Shown: in pieces, positions 37,337 through 45,174 of the stretch
Numbering within the stretch: the first letter of the stretch is position 1
How the letters are laid out: every line of letters begins with the position of its first letter
Assembly (NCBI GenBank): GCA_963712655.1
Contig: CAVQIT010000002.1
Location: 460,795 to 524,794 of the forward strand
Source: Pollutimonas sp963712655
Lineage (GTDB): Bacteria; Pseudomonadota; Gammaproteobacteria; Burkholderiales; Burkholderiaceae_B
Reading direction: 5' to 3'
DNA: 64,000 bases
The notes under the pieces: model-generated
What the model saw: the letters and a program-made list of their open reading frames with translations, nothing else
Databases searched by the model: none
What the model was told of the DNA's origin: nothing
Translations under genes and position numbers: made by a program

Positions 37337-37744
37337 ATGATCGATCGGATCGGCGAAGACTTCCGCTTTTATCAACAGGCAATCAATTTGCGTCAGCAGC
37401 GGCAAGAGGTATTGGCGGCCAATATCGCCAATGCCGACACGCCTAATTATAAGTCGCGCGACTTTGATTTCGCTTCGGCCATGAAAGACGCCATGGGCCA
37501 GGGCATGCGTTTGCCCGATACGCAATTGGCGCTGACCTCGGGGCGCCATATTCCGGCCAAGGCCGTTACGCCCGATGCCGCCCAGTTATTGTACCGCCAG
37601 CCTTTGCAGCCCAGCCTGGACGGCAACACCGTCGACATGGACGTCGAGCGCGTGCAGTTCGCCGATAACACCATGCGCTATCAAACCGATCTGACGCTTA
37701 TTTCGTCGCGCATCAAATCCATGCTGACGGCGCTGCAGCAATAA
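37337..37744 (+). CDS. flgB: Flagellar proximal rod protein FlgB
   Basis: A 135-residue rod protein starting MIDRIGEDFRFYQQAINLRQ. The rod motif ANIANADTPNYKSRDFDF lies at about residues 29-46, and the C-terminal helix ends TLISSRIKSMLTALQQ. ATG 37337 is chosen; an upstream alternative start at 37277 would add an untypical hydrophobic leader. First gene of the flgBCDEFGHIJKL run. Confidence 0.95.
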   Translation: MIDRIGEDFRFYQQAINLRQQRQEVLAANIANADTPNYKSRDFDFASAMKDAMGQGMRLPDTQLALTSGRHIPAKAVTPDAAQLLYRQPLQPSLDGNTVDMDVERVQFADNTMRYQTDLTLISSRIKSMLTALQQ

Positions 37745-37776
37745 CGCCGGCAGCCACAGAATAAACAGGAAAGTCT

Positions 37777-38193
37777 ATGTCCACGCTAAGCATTTTCGAT
37801 ATTGCGGGTTCGGCGCTTACGGCGCAGTCCCAGCGCATGAACGTGACCGCAAGCAATCTGGCCAACGCCGATAGCGTTGCCGGTCCGGATGGCCGGCCGT
37901 ATCGCGCCCGCCAAGTCGTGTTCCAGATGACTCCATCCCAGGGGCAGGCGTATTCGCAGTCGGTGGGCGGCGTCAAAGTGGCCGGAGTGGTCGAAAGCCA
38001 GGCGCCCATGCGCTTGCAGTACGACCCCAAGAATCCCTTGGCCAACGCCCAGGGCTATATCGAAATGCCCAACGTGGACGTGGTGGCGGAAACCGTCAAC
38101 ATGATCTCCGCCTCGCGGTCCTACCAGGCCAATGTGGAAGTCATCAACACGGTCAAAAGCCTGATGACGCGTACCTTGTCGATAGGCCAGTAG
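37777..38193 (+). CDS. flgC: Flagellar proximal rod protein FlgC
   Basis: A 138-residue rod protein: N-terminal FDIAGSALTAQSQRMNVTASNLANADS, the conserved YIEMPNVDVVAETVNMISASRSYQANVEV end segment (in pieces). It lies 32 bases after flgB. Confidence 0.96.
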   Translation: MSTLSIFDIAGSALTAQSQRMNVTASNLANADSVAGPDGRPYRARQVVFQMTPSQGQAYSQSVGGVKVAGVVESQAPMRLQYDPKNPLANAQGYIEMPNVDVVAETVNMISASRSYQANVEVINTVKSLMTRTLSIGQ

Positions 38194-38233
38194 GCCTGCG
38201 GTCCAAGGTCAATATTCTTTACGGAGTTCAAGC

Positions 38234-38926
38234 GTGGCAACATCAGTAAACAATTCCAGCGGCGTGCCCTCATTCGATCCTTTGGCGGCCGCCAGTAAAA
38301 ATACCAATAGCCTGATGGATGAAACCCAGGACAGGTTCCTGGAGCTGCTGGTTACCCAGTTGCAGAACCAGGACCCCCTGAATCCCATGGACAACGCCGA
38401 GGTCACGTCGCAAATGGCCCAGTTGTCCACGGTCAATGGCATTACCCAGTTGAACAACACCCTGCTGGCCTTGTCGGGGCAGATGGATGTCTCGCAGTCC
38501 ATGCAGGCAGCCAGCCTGATCGGCAAGGGCGTGCTCGTGCCGGGCACCAAGATAAAGGTGGGTTCGGATGCCGAAGGCAACAAGGTCGCAACGCCTTTCG
38601 GCGTCGACGTTATCTCGCCCGCGGCCAATGTCCAGGTCAAGATAATGGATGATACCGGCAAGGTCGTGCGCACCATAGACCTGAAATCCCAGGAAGTCGG
38701 CGTCGTATCGGTCGACTGGGACGGCAAGGACACTCAGGGCGCGCCCGTCAGCGATGGCAACTACACCCTGGAAGTCGCGGCCACGGATGCCGAATCCGGG
38801 CCGGTGTCGGCCGATGCCCTTACCTACGGCAAGGTCGGAAGCGTGGCCTACACATCCAAAGGCCTGGTGCTCGATCTTGGCCTGGCGGGTAAATATTCTT
38901 TGCTGGATCTTCGCAAAATCATGTAG
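38234..38926 (+). CDS. flgD: Hook-capping protein FlgD
   Basis: A 230-residue scaffold for hook assembly. The N-terminal part has FLELLVTQLQNQDPLNPMDN (about residues 37-56), the FlgD signature, and VTSQMAQLSTVNGITQLN. The C-terminal part has tudor/FNIII-like strands (VVSVDWDGKDTQGAPVSDGNY in pieces). It starts with GTG after GGAG at 38222. FlgD caps the growing hook and is absent from the finished structure. Confidence 0.95.
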   Translation: MATSVNNSSGVPSFDPLAAASKNTNSLMDETQDRFLELLVTQLQNQDPLNPMDNAEVTSQMAQLSTVNGITQLNNTLLALSGQMDVSQSMQAASLIGKGVLVPGTKIKVGSDAEGNKVATPFGVDVISPAANVQVKIMDDTGKVVRTIDLKSQEVGVVSVDWDGKDTQGAPVSDGNYTLEVAATDAESGPVSADALTYGKVGSVAYTSKGLVLDLGLAGKYSLLDLRKIM

Positions 38927-39003
38927 TGGCGGCAGTTTGAGCGGTTACGTCATGGCGCGCCGCATTACTTACTAAACACAGTCAAAAGTCAACGAGGTAT
39001 ATC

Positions 39004-40653
39004 ATGGGTTTCGGACAAGGCTTGAGCGGCTTGAACGCCGCATCGCAGAATCTGGATGTTATCGGCAACAATATCGCCAACTCGGGCACGGTGGGCTTCA
39101 AGTCCTCCAGCGCTTCTTTCGCGGACGTATACGCCAGTTCGCGCGTCGGCCTGGGCACGCAAGTGGCCGCCATCAGCCAGCGCTTCGTGGTCGGCAACGT
39201 TTCGGGCACTGGCAATCAGTTCGACATGGCCATCGATGGCGAGAAGGGCTTCTTCCGAGTACTCGATACCAGCGGCAACGTGCTCTATACCCGCAACGGC
39301 CAGTTCTTTGCCGACGAAAACAACAACGTCGTCAATGCCCAGGGCCAGCGCCTGACGGGCTTCGTGGGCAATGGCACCACGGCGGTACCCATCACGGTGC
39401 CCAAGGGCAATATTGCTCCGCAAGCGACCACCAAGATTGGATACGAAGTGGGCCTGGACGCCAACAAGCCGGTGATTTCCGAAGCGGGGCAGCCAATGGT
39501 GCCGGGGGTGGCGGTTTTGACTCCCACTGTTGGGATAACTTATAACTACGGTGTTGATGGTGGGGGGGCCGTTACCTGGGCTGGCGCTACCCCTCCCGCT
39601 GGAAACTATACGACTGTGGATGGAGCAACAACATATAACTACAGTGTTGATGGTGCTGGAGTTGTTACTTGGGCTGGTGCTACCCCACCTGCAGGAAACT
39701 ATGCAAGTACCGGTGCACCAGTGCAGGCAACTTACGGCTACACTATTGACCCCGACGGCAAGGTTGTCTGGAGCGGCGCTACACCTCCCGCTGGAACTTA
39801 CACGATAGATGGCAATCCCATGGTCATCGACAATCTGGGGCAAGTCACCTCCGGCGAATTCGTCGGCACCAACGGCAACACCGTGTTCGTGGCAGCTTTG
39901 CCGGCCACTCCCTTCGACCCGGCCAGGCCGGAAAGCTACTCGCATTCCTTCCCTGTCGAAGTTGTTGACTCGCTGGGCAATACGCACGAGCTGATGCAGT
40001 ATTTTGTCAAGCGCGCCGGCGCCACGGGCACGGAGAGCGAATGGGAAGCCTATTTCCGCCTGGACGGGAAAATGGTCAATGCCTCCGCCGATGGCGGCGC
40101 TGCGGGCACAGGCCCGGTATCTATGACCTTCGACCAGGGCGGCCGCATACTTACCGGCCAGAATATTGTGTTGAACGTACCGAATCCCGGCGGCCTGGAT
40201 TCCCCCGCCCAGCCCATGACCCTGGCCCTGGACTACAACAACACCACGCAGTTCGGTGGCAACTTCACAAAATCCTTTACGCTGGACGGCTATAAAACCG
40301 GCGAATACGCCAGCATGTCGATCGCCGCCGATGGTTCCCTGGTCGCCAATTACACCAATGGCGAAACCCAGTCCCTGGGTATGCTGGTGCTGGCCGATTT
40401 CAACAACTTGCAGGGCCTGCAGCCGAAAGGCGGCAACGCTTGGGCCGAATCGCCCACGTCCGGCCAGGCTGTGCTGGGAACTCCAGGCACCAACGGCCTG
40501 GCCCTCATCAAGAGCCAGGCGGTGGAAGAGTCCAACGTCGACATGAGCAAGGAACTGGTCAATATGATTATTGCGCAGCGCACCTACCAGGCGAACGCGC
40601 AAACCATCAAGACCCAGGATCAGGTCTTGCAAACCCTGATCAACATGCGCTAG
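39004..40653 (+). CDS. flgE: Flagellar hook protein FlgE with internal triple repeat
   Basis: A 549-residue hook subunit, longer than the roughly 400 residues usual in enterics. The N-terminal MGFGQGLSGLNAASQNLDVI, IGNNIANSGTVGFKSS and the C-terminal VDMSKELVNMIIAQRTYQAN segments form the D0/D1 core. Residues about 179-272 hold three repeats of about 31-33 residues built on TYNYxVDxxGxVTWAGATPPAGNY. These repeats use more A/T-ending codons than the rest and include a run of seven G (39562-39568). The ribosome site ACGAGG precedes ATG 39004. Confidence 0.95.
   Translation: MGFGQGLSGLNAASQNLDVIGNNIANSGTVGFKSSSASFADVYASSRVGLGTQVAAISQRFVVGNVSGTGNQFDMAIDGEKGFFRVLDTSGNVLYTRNGQFFADENNNVVNAQGQRLTGFVGNGTTAVPITVPKGNIAPQATTKIGYEVGLDANKPVISEAGQPMVPGVAVLTPTVGITYNYGVDGGGAVTWAGATPPAGNYTTVDGATTYNYSVDGAGVVTWAGATPPAGNYASTGAPVQATYGYTIDPDGKVVWSGATPPAGTYTIDGNPMVIDNLGQVTSGEFVGTNGNTVFVAALPATPFDPARPESYSHSFPVEVVDSLGNTHELMQYFVKRAGATGTESEWEAYFRLDGKMVNASADGGAAGTGPVSMTFDQGGRILTGQNIVLNVPNPGGLDSPAQPMTLALDYNNTTQFGGNFTKSFTLDGYKTGEYASMSIAADGSLVANYTNGETQSLGMLVLADFNNLQGLQPKGGNAWAESPTSGQAVLGTPGTNGLALIKSQAVEESNVDMSKELVNMIIAQRTYQANAQTIKTQDQVLQTLINMR
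39538..39819 (+). repeat. Three tandem repeats inside flgE
   Basis: Units begin at 39538, 39631 and 39730 (93, 99 and about 90 bases). Units 1 and 2 are A/T-rich for this genome, while unit 3 (TYGYTIDPDGKVVWSGATPP) has normal high-GC codons. The shared core is W-x-G-A-T-P-P-A-G. Likely a surface-exposed D2/D3 insertion of the hook subunit. Confidence 0.85.
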
Positions 40654-40665
40654 GCCGAATCGTAA

Positions 40666-41409
40666 ATGGACCGCATTATTTACACCGCCGCGGGCGGAGC
40701 CGCCCGGGTGCTGGAGCAGCAGGCTGTTATCAGCAACAACATGGCCAACGTCAGCACCACCGGTTTTCGCGAGCAAATGGCGCTCTACCGGTCGGTGCCG
40801 GTGGTCGGTACGCCCGGCTTGCCGACGCGGGTTGCCACAGTCACGACCACGCCGGGCAGCAACTACGAGCAGGGCGTCATGGCCGAAACCGGCCATGCGC
40901 TGGATATCGCCATTACCGGCGATGGCTGGTTCAGCGTGCAAACGCCGCAAGGCGAGGCCTACACGCGCGCCGGCGAACTGGCTGTCAATGCGGACGGTTT
41001 GCTGGTCACGCAGCAGGGCCGGCCCATCTTGTCGAACGATGGCGCCACGGTGGAAGTCCCCGATCGAGGCAGCATCACGTTTTCCGGCGATGGGCAAATC
41101 ACCGCCCTGGGCGCGGGCGACTCGCCCGGCGATATCCAGAACCTGGGCCAGCTTAAATTGGTGAATCCGCCGGCGGCGGGCATGGTGCGCGGCGATGACG
41201 GCTTGTTCCGCAACGCCAACGGCCAGGCGGCGCAAGCCGATCCGGCGGTGCGCCTGGTTGCGGGCTTTGTCGAAAAGAGCAATGTGAATCCGGCCGAAGC
41301 CATGGTGGGCATGATAGCCAATGCGCGCCGCTTCGAGATGCAGATGCAGGTGATTCAGGATGCCAGCGCGAACGCCGAGCGCGGCAATTCAATACTGTCG
41401 TCCAACTAG
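40666..41409 (+). CDS. flgF: Flagellar rod protein FlgF
   Basis: A 247-residue proximal rod protein: MDRIIYTAAGGAARVLEQQAVISNNMANVSTTGFREQ (in pieces), ALDIAITGDGWFSVQTPQGEAYTR and SNVNPAEAMVGMIANARRFEMQMQ. It lies 12 bases after flgE. Confidence 0.96.
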   Translation: MDRIIYTAAGGAARVLEQQAVISNNMANVSTTGFREQMALYRSVPVVGTPGLPTRVATVTTTPGSNYEQGVMAETGHALDIAITGDGWFSVQTPQGEAYTRAGELAVNADGLLVTQQGRPILSNDGATVEVPDRGSITFSGDGQITALGAGDSPGDIQNLGQLKLVNPPAAGMVRGDDGLFRNANGQAAQADPAVRLVAGFVEKSNVNPAEAMVGMIANARRFEMQMQVIQDASANAERGNSILSSN

Positions 41410-41456
41410 TCAACGTATATACGCTGCAAGCCTGGCTTGCATGTCAAGGAAATAAA

Positions 41457-42242
41457 ATGATTCGTTCCCTCTGGATTGCCAAAACCGGTCTGCAGTCGCA
41501 GCAGACCAATATGGATGTCATTTCCAATAACCTGGCCAACATCAACACTACGGGTTTCAAGCGCGGCCGCGCCATATTCGAAGACCTGATGTATCAAACC
41601 ATACGCCAGCCGGGAGCCCAGGTCGGCGCGGCCAATCAGTTGCCGTCCGGCCTGCAGATCGGCACGGGTGTGCGCACCGTGGCGACCGAACGCATCCATA
41701 CCGAGGGCAATCTGAAAGAAACCGGCAGCGAGATGAATATCGCGATTCAGGGCAAGGGTTTTCTGCAGGTCGAAATGCCCGACGGAACGTTTGCCTATAC
41801 CCGCGACGGCAATCTGCAAACCGACCAGAATGGCCAATTGGTTACGGCCGGCGGCTACCCTATACAGCCGCCCATCAATGTGCCCGATAACGCGCTGGGC
41901 CTGACCATAGGCCGCGACGGTACCGTGTCGGTAACCCAGCCCGGCGCGGCCGGCACCAATGTGGAGATCGGCCAGCTTCAACTAAGCACCTTCATCAATC
42001 CGACCGGACTGCAAAGCGCCGGCGAAAATCTCTACATTGAAACCGATTCGTCGGGTCCGGCGAACTTTCTCCAGCCCGGCCTGGACGGCGCCGGCCTGGT
42101 TCTGCAAAAGTACACCGAAACGTCCAACGTCAACGTGGCTGAAGAACTCGTCAACATGATCACCACGCAGCGCGCCTATGAAATGAACAGCAAGGCGATC
42201 CAGACTTCCGACCAGATGCTGGCGCGCCTGACACAGCTTTAA
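41457..42242 (+). CDS. flgG: Flagellar distal rod protein FlgG
   Basis: A 261-residue distal rod protein: MIRSLWIAKTGLQSQQTNMD, VISNNLANINTTGFKRGRAI, the FEDLMYQTIRQPGAQ segment typical of FlgG, and the C-terminal TSNVNVAEELVNMITTQRAYEMN. Ribosome site AAGGAA precedes the ATG. flgH starts two bases after its stop. Confidence 0.97.
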   Translation: MIRSLWIAKTGLQSQQTNMDVISNNLANINTTGFKRGRAIFEDLMYQTIRQPGAQVGAANQLPSGLQIGTGVRTVATERIHTEGNLKETGSEMNIAIQGKGFLQVEMPDGTFAYTRDGNLQTDQNGQLVTAGGYPIQPPINVPDNALGLTIGRDGTVSVTQPGAAGTNVEIGQLQLSTFINPTGLQSAGENLYIETDSSGPANFLQPGLDGAGLVLQKYTETSNVNVAEELVNMITTQRAYEMNSKAIQTSDQMLARLTQL

Positions 42243-42244
42243 TA

Positions 42245-42931
42245 ATGTTTATACGCCTGAGCCAATTCCTGCTTTACTTGTCGCTAGCCGTACTATCGGG
42301 TTGCGCATTGGTGCCGCCCGAACCCATCGTGACAGGGCCGTTGACCGCCGCGCCGCCGCCCGCTCCCATGCCGGCCGCTGAGGCCAATGGCTCTATTTAC
42401 CAGCCTACCTCTTATGGCAACTATCCCTTGTTCGAGGACAGGCGTCCGCGCAATGTGGGCGATATCGTAACCGTCGTCATACAGGAAAAGACCAACGCGG
42501 CCAAGAATGTTCAAACCTCGACCGACCGCAGCGGCAGCTCCGGGTTTGGCGTGGATCTGGCTCCCGATTTCCTGCCGTCCAGTATCGGCGCCAAGCAGAG
42601 CTTCGACATGAATGGCTCGAATGCTTCCAACGGCAAAGGATCGACCAGGGCCGACAACACGTTTTCGGGCACGCTCACGACTACGGTCATAGGCGTCTTG
42701 CCCAATGGCAACCTGCAGATTGCCGGCGACAAGCAGATAGCCATCAATCGCGGCAGCGAGCACATCCGCTTTTCGGGGGTCGTCGACCCGCGCGCGGTGA
42801 CCGGATCGAATACTGTTTCGTCCACTCAGGTGGCCGATGCGCGCATCGAATTCCGCAGCAAAGGCACCATGGATGAAGTGCAGACCATGGGCTGGCTACA
42901 ACGCTTTTTCCTGAATGTTTCTCCGTTCTAA
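42245..42931 (+). CDS. flgH: Flagellar L-ring lipoprotein FlgH
   Basis: A 228-residue outer-membrane lipoprotein. Signal peptide with lipobox LSGC (Cys19), then SLFEDRRPRNVGDIVTV-like DRRPRNVGDIVTVVIQEKTNA, and the C-terminal QVADARIEFRSKGTMDEVQTMGWLQRFFLNV region (in pieces). It forms the L ring around the rod. Confidence 0.96.
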   Translation: MFIRLSQFLLYLSLAVLSGCALVPPEPIVTGPLTAAPPPAPMPAAEANGSIYQPTSYGNYPLFEDRRPRNVGDIVTVVIQEKTNAAKNVQTSTDRSGSSGFGVDLAPDFLPSSIGAKQSFDMNGSNASNGKGSTRADNTFSGTLTTTVIGVLPNGNLQIAGDKQIAINRGSEHIRFSGVVDPRAVTGSNTVSSTQVADARIEFRSKGTMDEVQTMGWLQRFFLNVSPF

Positions 42932-44081
42932 CAGGGTGCCGGTTTTGATTTCTTCTTTTTTCAGCATACTGGTGGGCGGGCAAGGCCGCCGGCTGGCATT
43001 CGGCGCACTGTGCCTGCTGGCCGCCGGCACCGCGCAAGCCGAAAGAATCAAGGATCTGGCGTCCATACAAGGTGTGCGCGCCAATCAACTGATAGGCTAC
43101 GGCCTGGTCGTAGGCCTGGACGGCAGCGGCGACCAGGTGCGCCAGACGCCATTTACCCAGCAAAGCCTGACCAATATGCTGTCGCAGTTGGGCGTGACGG
43201 TGCCGCAGGGCACCAATATGCAGGTCAAGAACGTCGCGGCCGCCATCGTGACCGCGCGTTTGCCGGCTTTCACGCAGCCGGGCCAGACCGTGGATGTGGT
43301 CGTGTCGTCCATGGGCAACGCCAAGAGTCTGCGGGGCGGCACCTTGCTGATGACGCCGATGAAAGGCGCCAATGGCCAGGTATATGCCATTGCCCAGGGT
43401 AATTTGCTGGTCGGCGGCGCGGGTGCTTCGGCGGGCGGCTCCAGCGTACAGGTCAACCAGTTGAATGGCGGCATTATTTCCAATGGCGCCATCGTAGAGC
43501 GCAGCGTGCCGACCTCTTACGCGCGCGACGGTATCGTCAATCTTGAACTCAACACCACTGATTTCGGTGCCGCGCAGAATATGGTCGCCGCGCTGAATAA
43601 ACGGTTCGGAGCCGGTACGGCGACGGCATTGGACGGCAGGGTGGTTCAGTTGCGCGGTCCCCTGGGCCAGACCGCCCAGGCGGCTTTCATGTCGCAAGTC
43701 GAGAATCTTCAAGTCAATCTGCCTCCGGCCCGCGCCAAGGTCGTGATCAATGCCCGCACCGGTTCGGTGGTCATGAACCGCACGGTCACGATAGACGAAG
43801 CGGCTATTGCCTATGGCAATTTGTCGGTGGTCATAAACCGCGATACGGCTGTCAACCAGCCCGATACCCCATTCGCCGGCGGCCAGACCGTTGTAACCCA
43901 GAATACGCAGATCGAAATGAAATCGGACGCGGGCAGCGTACAGCGTGTGCGCACAAGCGCCAATCTGGCCGATGTCGTCAAGGCGCTCAATGCCTTGGGC
44001 GCGACGCCGCAGGATTTATTGTCGATTCTGCAAAACCTGAAAAGCGCCGGCGCATTGCGCGCCGACTTGGAAATCATCTAG
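42915..44081 (+). CDS. flgI: Flagellar P-ring protein FlgI
   Basis: A 388-residue periplasmic ring protein. Cleavable signal ending near AGTAQA, then ERIKDLASIQGVRANQLIGY, VVGLDGSGDQ and TPFTQQSLTNMLSQLGV. The ATG overlaps flgH by 17 bases; a GTG at 42936 would give a more usual signal length and is an alternative. Complete to DLEII at the C-terminus. Confidence 0.96.
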   Translation: MFLRSNRVPVLISSFFSILVGGQGRRLAFGALCLLAAGTAQAERIKDLASIQGVRANQLIGYGLVVGLDGSGDQVRQTPFTQQSLTNMLSQLGVTVPQGTNMQVKNVAAAIVTARLPAFTQPGQTVDVVVSSMGNAKSLRGGTLLMTPMKGANGQVYAIAQGNLLVGGAGASAGGSSVQVNQLNGGIISNGAIVERSVPTSYARDGIVNLELNTTDFGAAQNMVAALNKRFGAGTATALDGRVVQLRGPLGQTAQAAFMSQVENLQVNLPPARAKVVINARTGSVVMNRTVTIDEAAIAYGNLSVVINRDTAVNQPDTPFAGGQTVVTQNTQIEMKSDAGSVQRVRTSANLADVVKALNALGATPQDLLSILQNLKSAGALRADLEII

Positions 44082-44089
44082 GGTCGCCT

Positions 44090-45070
44090 ATGTCGCTTGT
44101 GCAATATACCCCGCTACCCGGCAGCCGCGCTCCATCGGCGATGGACTTCAGCGGCTTGAACAGTCTCAAGCGCGGCGTGGCCGCGGGAGCCGATGCGCCG
44201 CTTGCGAAGCAAAAAGAAGTGGCCCGGCAGTTCGAAGCCTTGTTTATTCAGCAAATGCTGAAACAGGCGCGCCAGGCAGCCGGCCCGACGCTGTTCGACA
44301 GCCAGCAGACGCAGATGGCTCAAAGCATGAGCGACGAACAGATGTCCGTGCAACTGGCCGATCCGGGTTTGGGCCTGGCGCAAGCCTTGCTAAGCCAGAT
44401 TCAGAACAAGCAGGGCGGGCAAGCCGAGCACGACGGCAGTTACAACATGCCCGAGCTTGCCGCGTCGCGTGTGCCGGGCCTGCGTTCGCGCATTGGCCAG
44501 GACCGTCCCAAGGACGCATCGTCGATTTCGGGCCTGATCGACTTGCTGACCCGCAGCCCGCTGTCCGAGAACATTTACGCCGCCATCAAGGGCGCGCCCG
44601 GGCACATAAAGGATTTTGTCGCGAAAATGTCCGATGCGGCCAAGTTGGCTTCGGCGCAAAGCGGTGTGCCGGCCAAGCTGATTCTCAGCCAGGCCGCGCT
44701 GGAATCGGGTTGGGGCAGCCACGAAATAAGCCATCCGGACGGCACGAGCAGCCACAATTTGTTCGGCATCAAGGCCAGTCCCGATTGGAAAGGCAAAGTC
44801 GTCAATGTCATGACAACCGAATTCGAAGACGGTGTGGAACGCAAGGTAAGGCAGCCATTCCGCGCCTACGATTCGTATGCCGACTCGTTCGCCGATTATG
44901 CGCGCCTGATCGGGCAAAACAAACGTTATAGCGATGTGGTGGCGGCGCCGTCCGCCGAGGAGGCCGCGCGCCGGATTCAGAAAGCGGGCTACGCCACCGA
45001 TCCGGCCTATGCGGACAAACTGATTTCCATCATGGGCTATTTCGATACCGGACCAAAGCGGGGCGTTTGA
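44090..45070 (+). CDS. flgJ: Rod assembly protein / peptidoglycan hydrolase FlgJ
   Basis: A 326-residue bifunctional protein. The N-terminal rod-binding domain (QFEALFIQQMLKQARQA, about residues 46-62) is followed by a linker and a C-terminal glucosaminidase domain (GH73) with AKLILSQAALESGWG (catalytic Glu) and HNLFGIKASPDWKG. It cuts peptidoglycan so the rod can pass. Eight bases after flgI. Confidence 0.96.
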   Translation: MSLVQYTPLPGSRAPSAMDFSGLNSLKRGVAAGADAPLAKQKEVARQFEALFIQQMLKQARQAAGPTLFDSQQTQMAQSMSDEQMSVQLADPGLGLAQALLSQIQNKQGGQAEHDGSYNMPELAASRVPGLRSRIGQDRPKDASSISGLIDLLTRSPLSENIYAAIKGAPGHIKDFVAKMSDAAKLASAQSGVPAKLILSQAALESGWGSHEISHPDGTSSHNLFGIKASPDWKGKVVNVMTTEFEDGVERKVRQPFRAYDSYADSFADYARLIGQNKRYSDVVAAPSAEEAARRIQKAGYATDPAYADKLISIMGYFDTGPKRGV

Positions 45071-45082
45071 AGCGGCAAGGCC

Positions 45083-45109
45083 TAAACCTTTTCGGCTTGC
45101 TGTCGTTAA
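45083..45109 (+). promoter_or_regulatory. Sigma-28-like promoter upstream of flgK
   Basis: TAAA at 45083-45086, 15 bases, then GTCGTTAA at 45102-45109, compared with TAAA-N15-GCCGATAA (six of eight in the -10 block). It lies about 65 bases before the flgK ATG, so flgK/flgL could be made late in addition to read-through from flgB. Confidence 0.6.
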
Positions 45110-45174
45110 CGCAGTACATAGTCTTGATATACAGGCGAGTGCTCGCACCAACCTGACTAAAAGCGGAAACTGTC

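Noticed and set aside
39562..39568. G7 tract as the cause of an actual flgE frameshift
   Set aside because: The gene is in frame through the tract as read, so slippage is only a possibility and flgE is annotated as intact.
38989..41235. 748-codon minus-strand frame opposite flgE and flgF
   Set aside because: Antisense shadow caused by codon bias in GC-rich genes; flgE and flgF are unambiguous on the plus strand.
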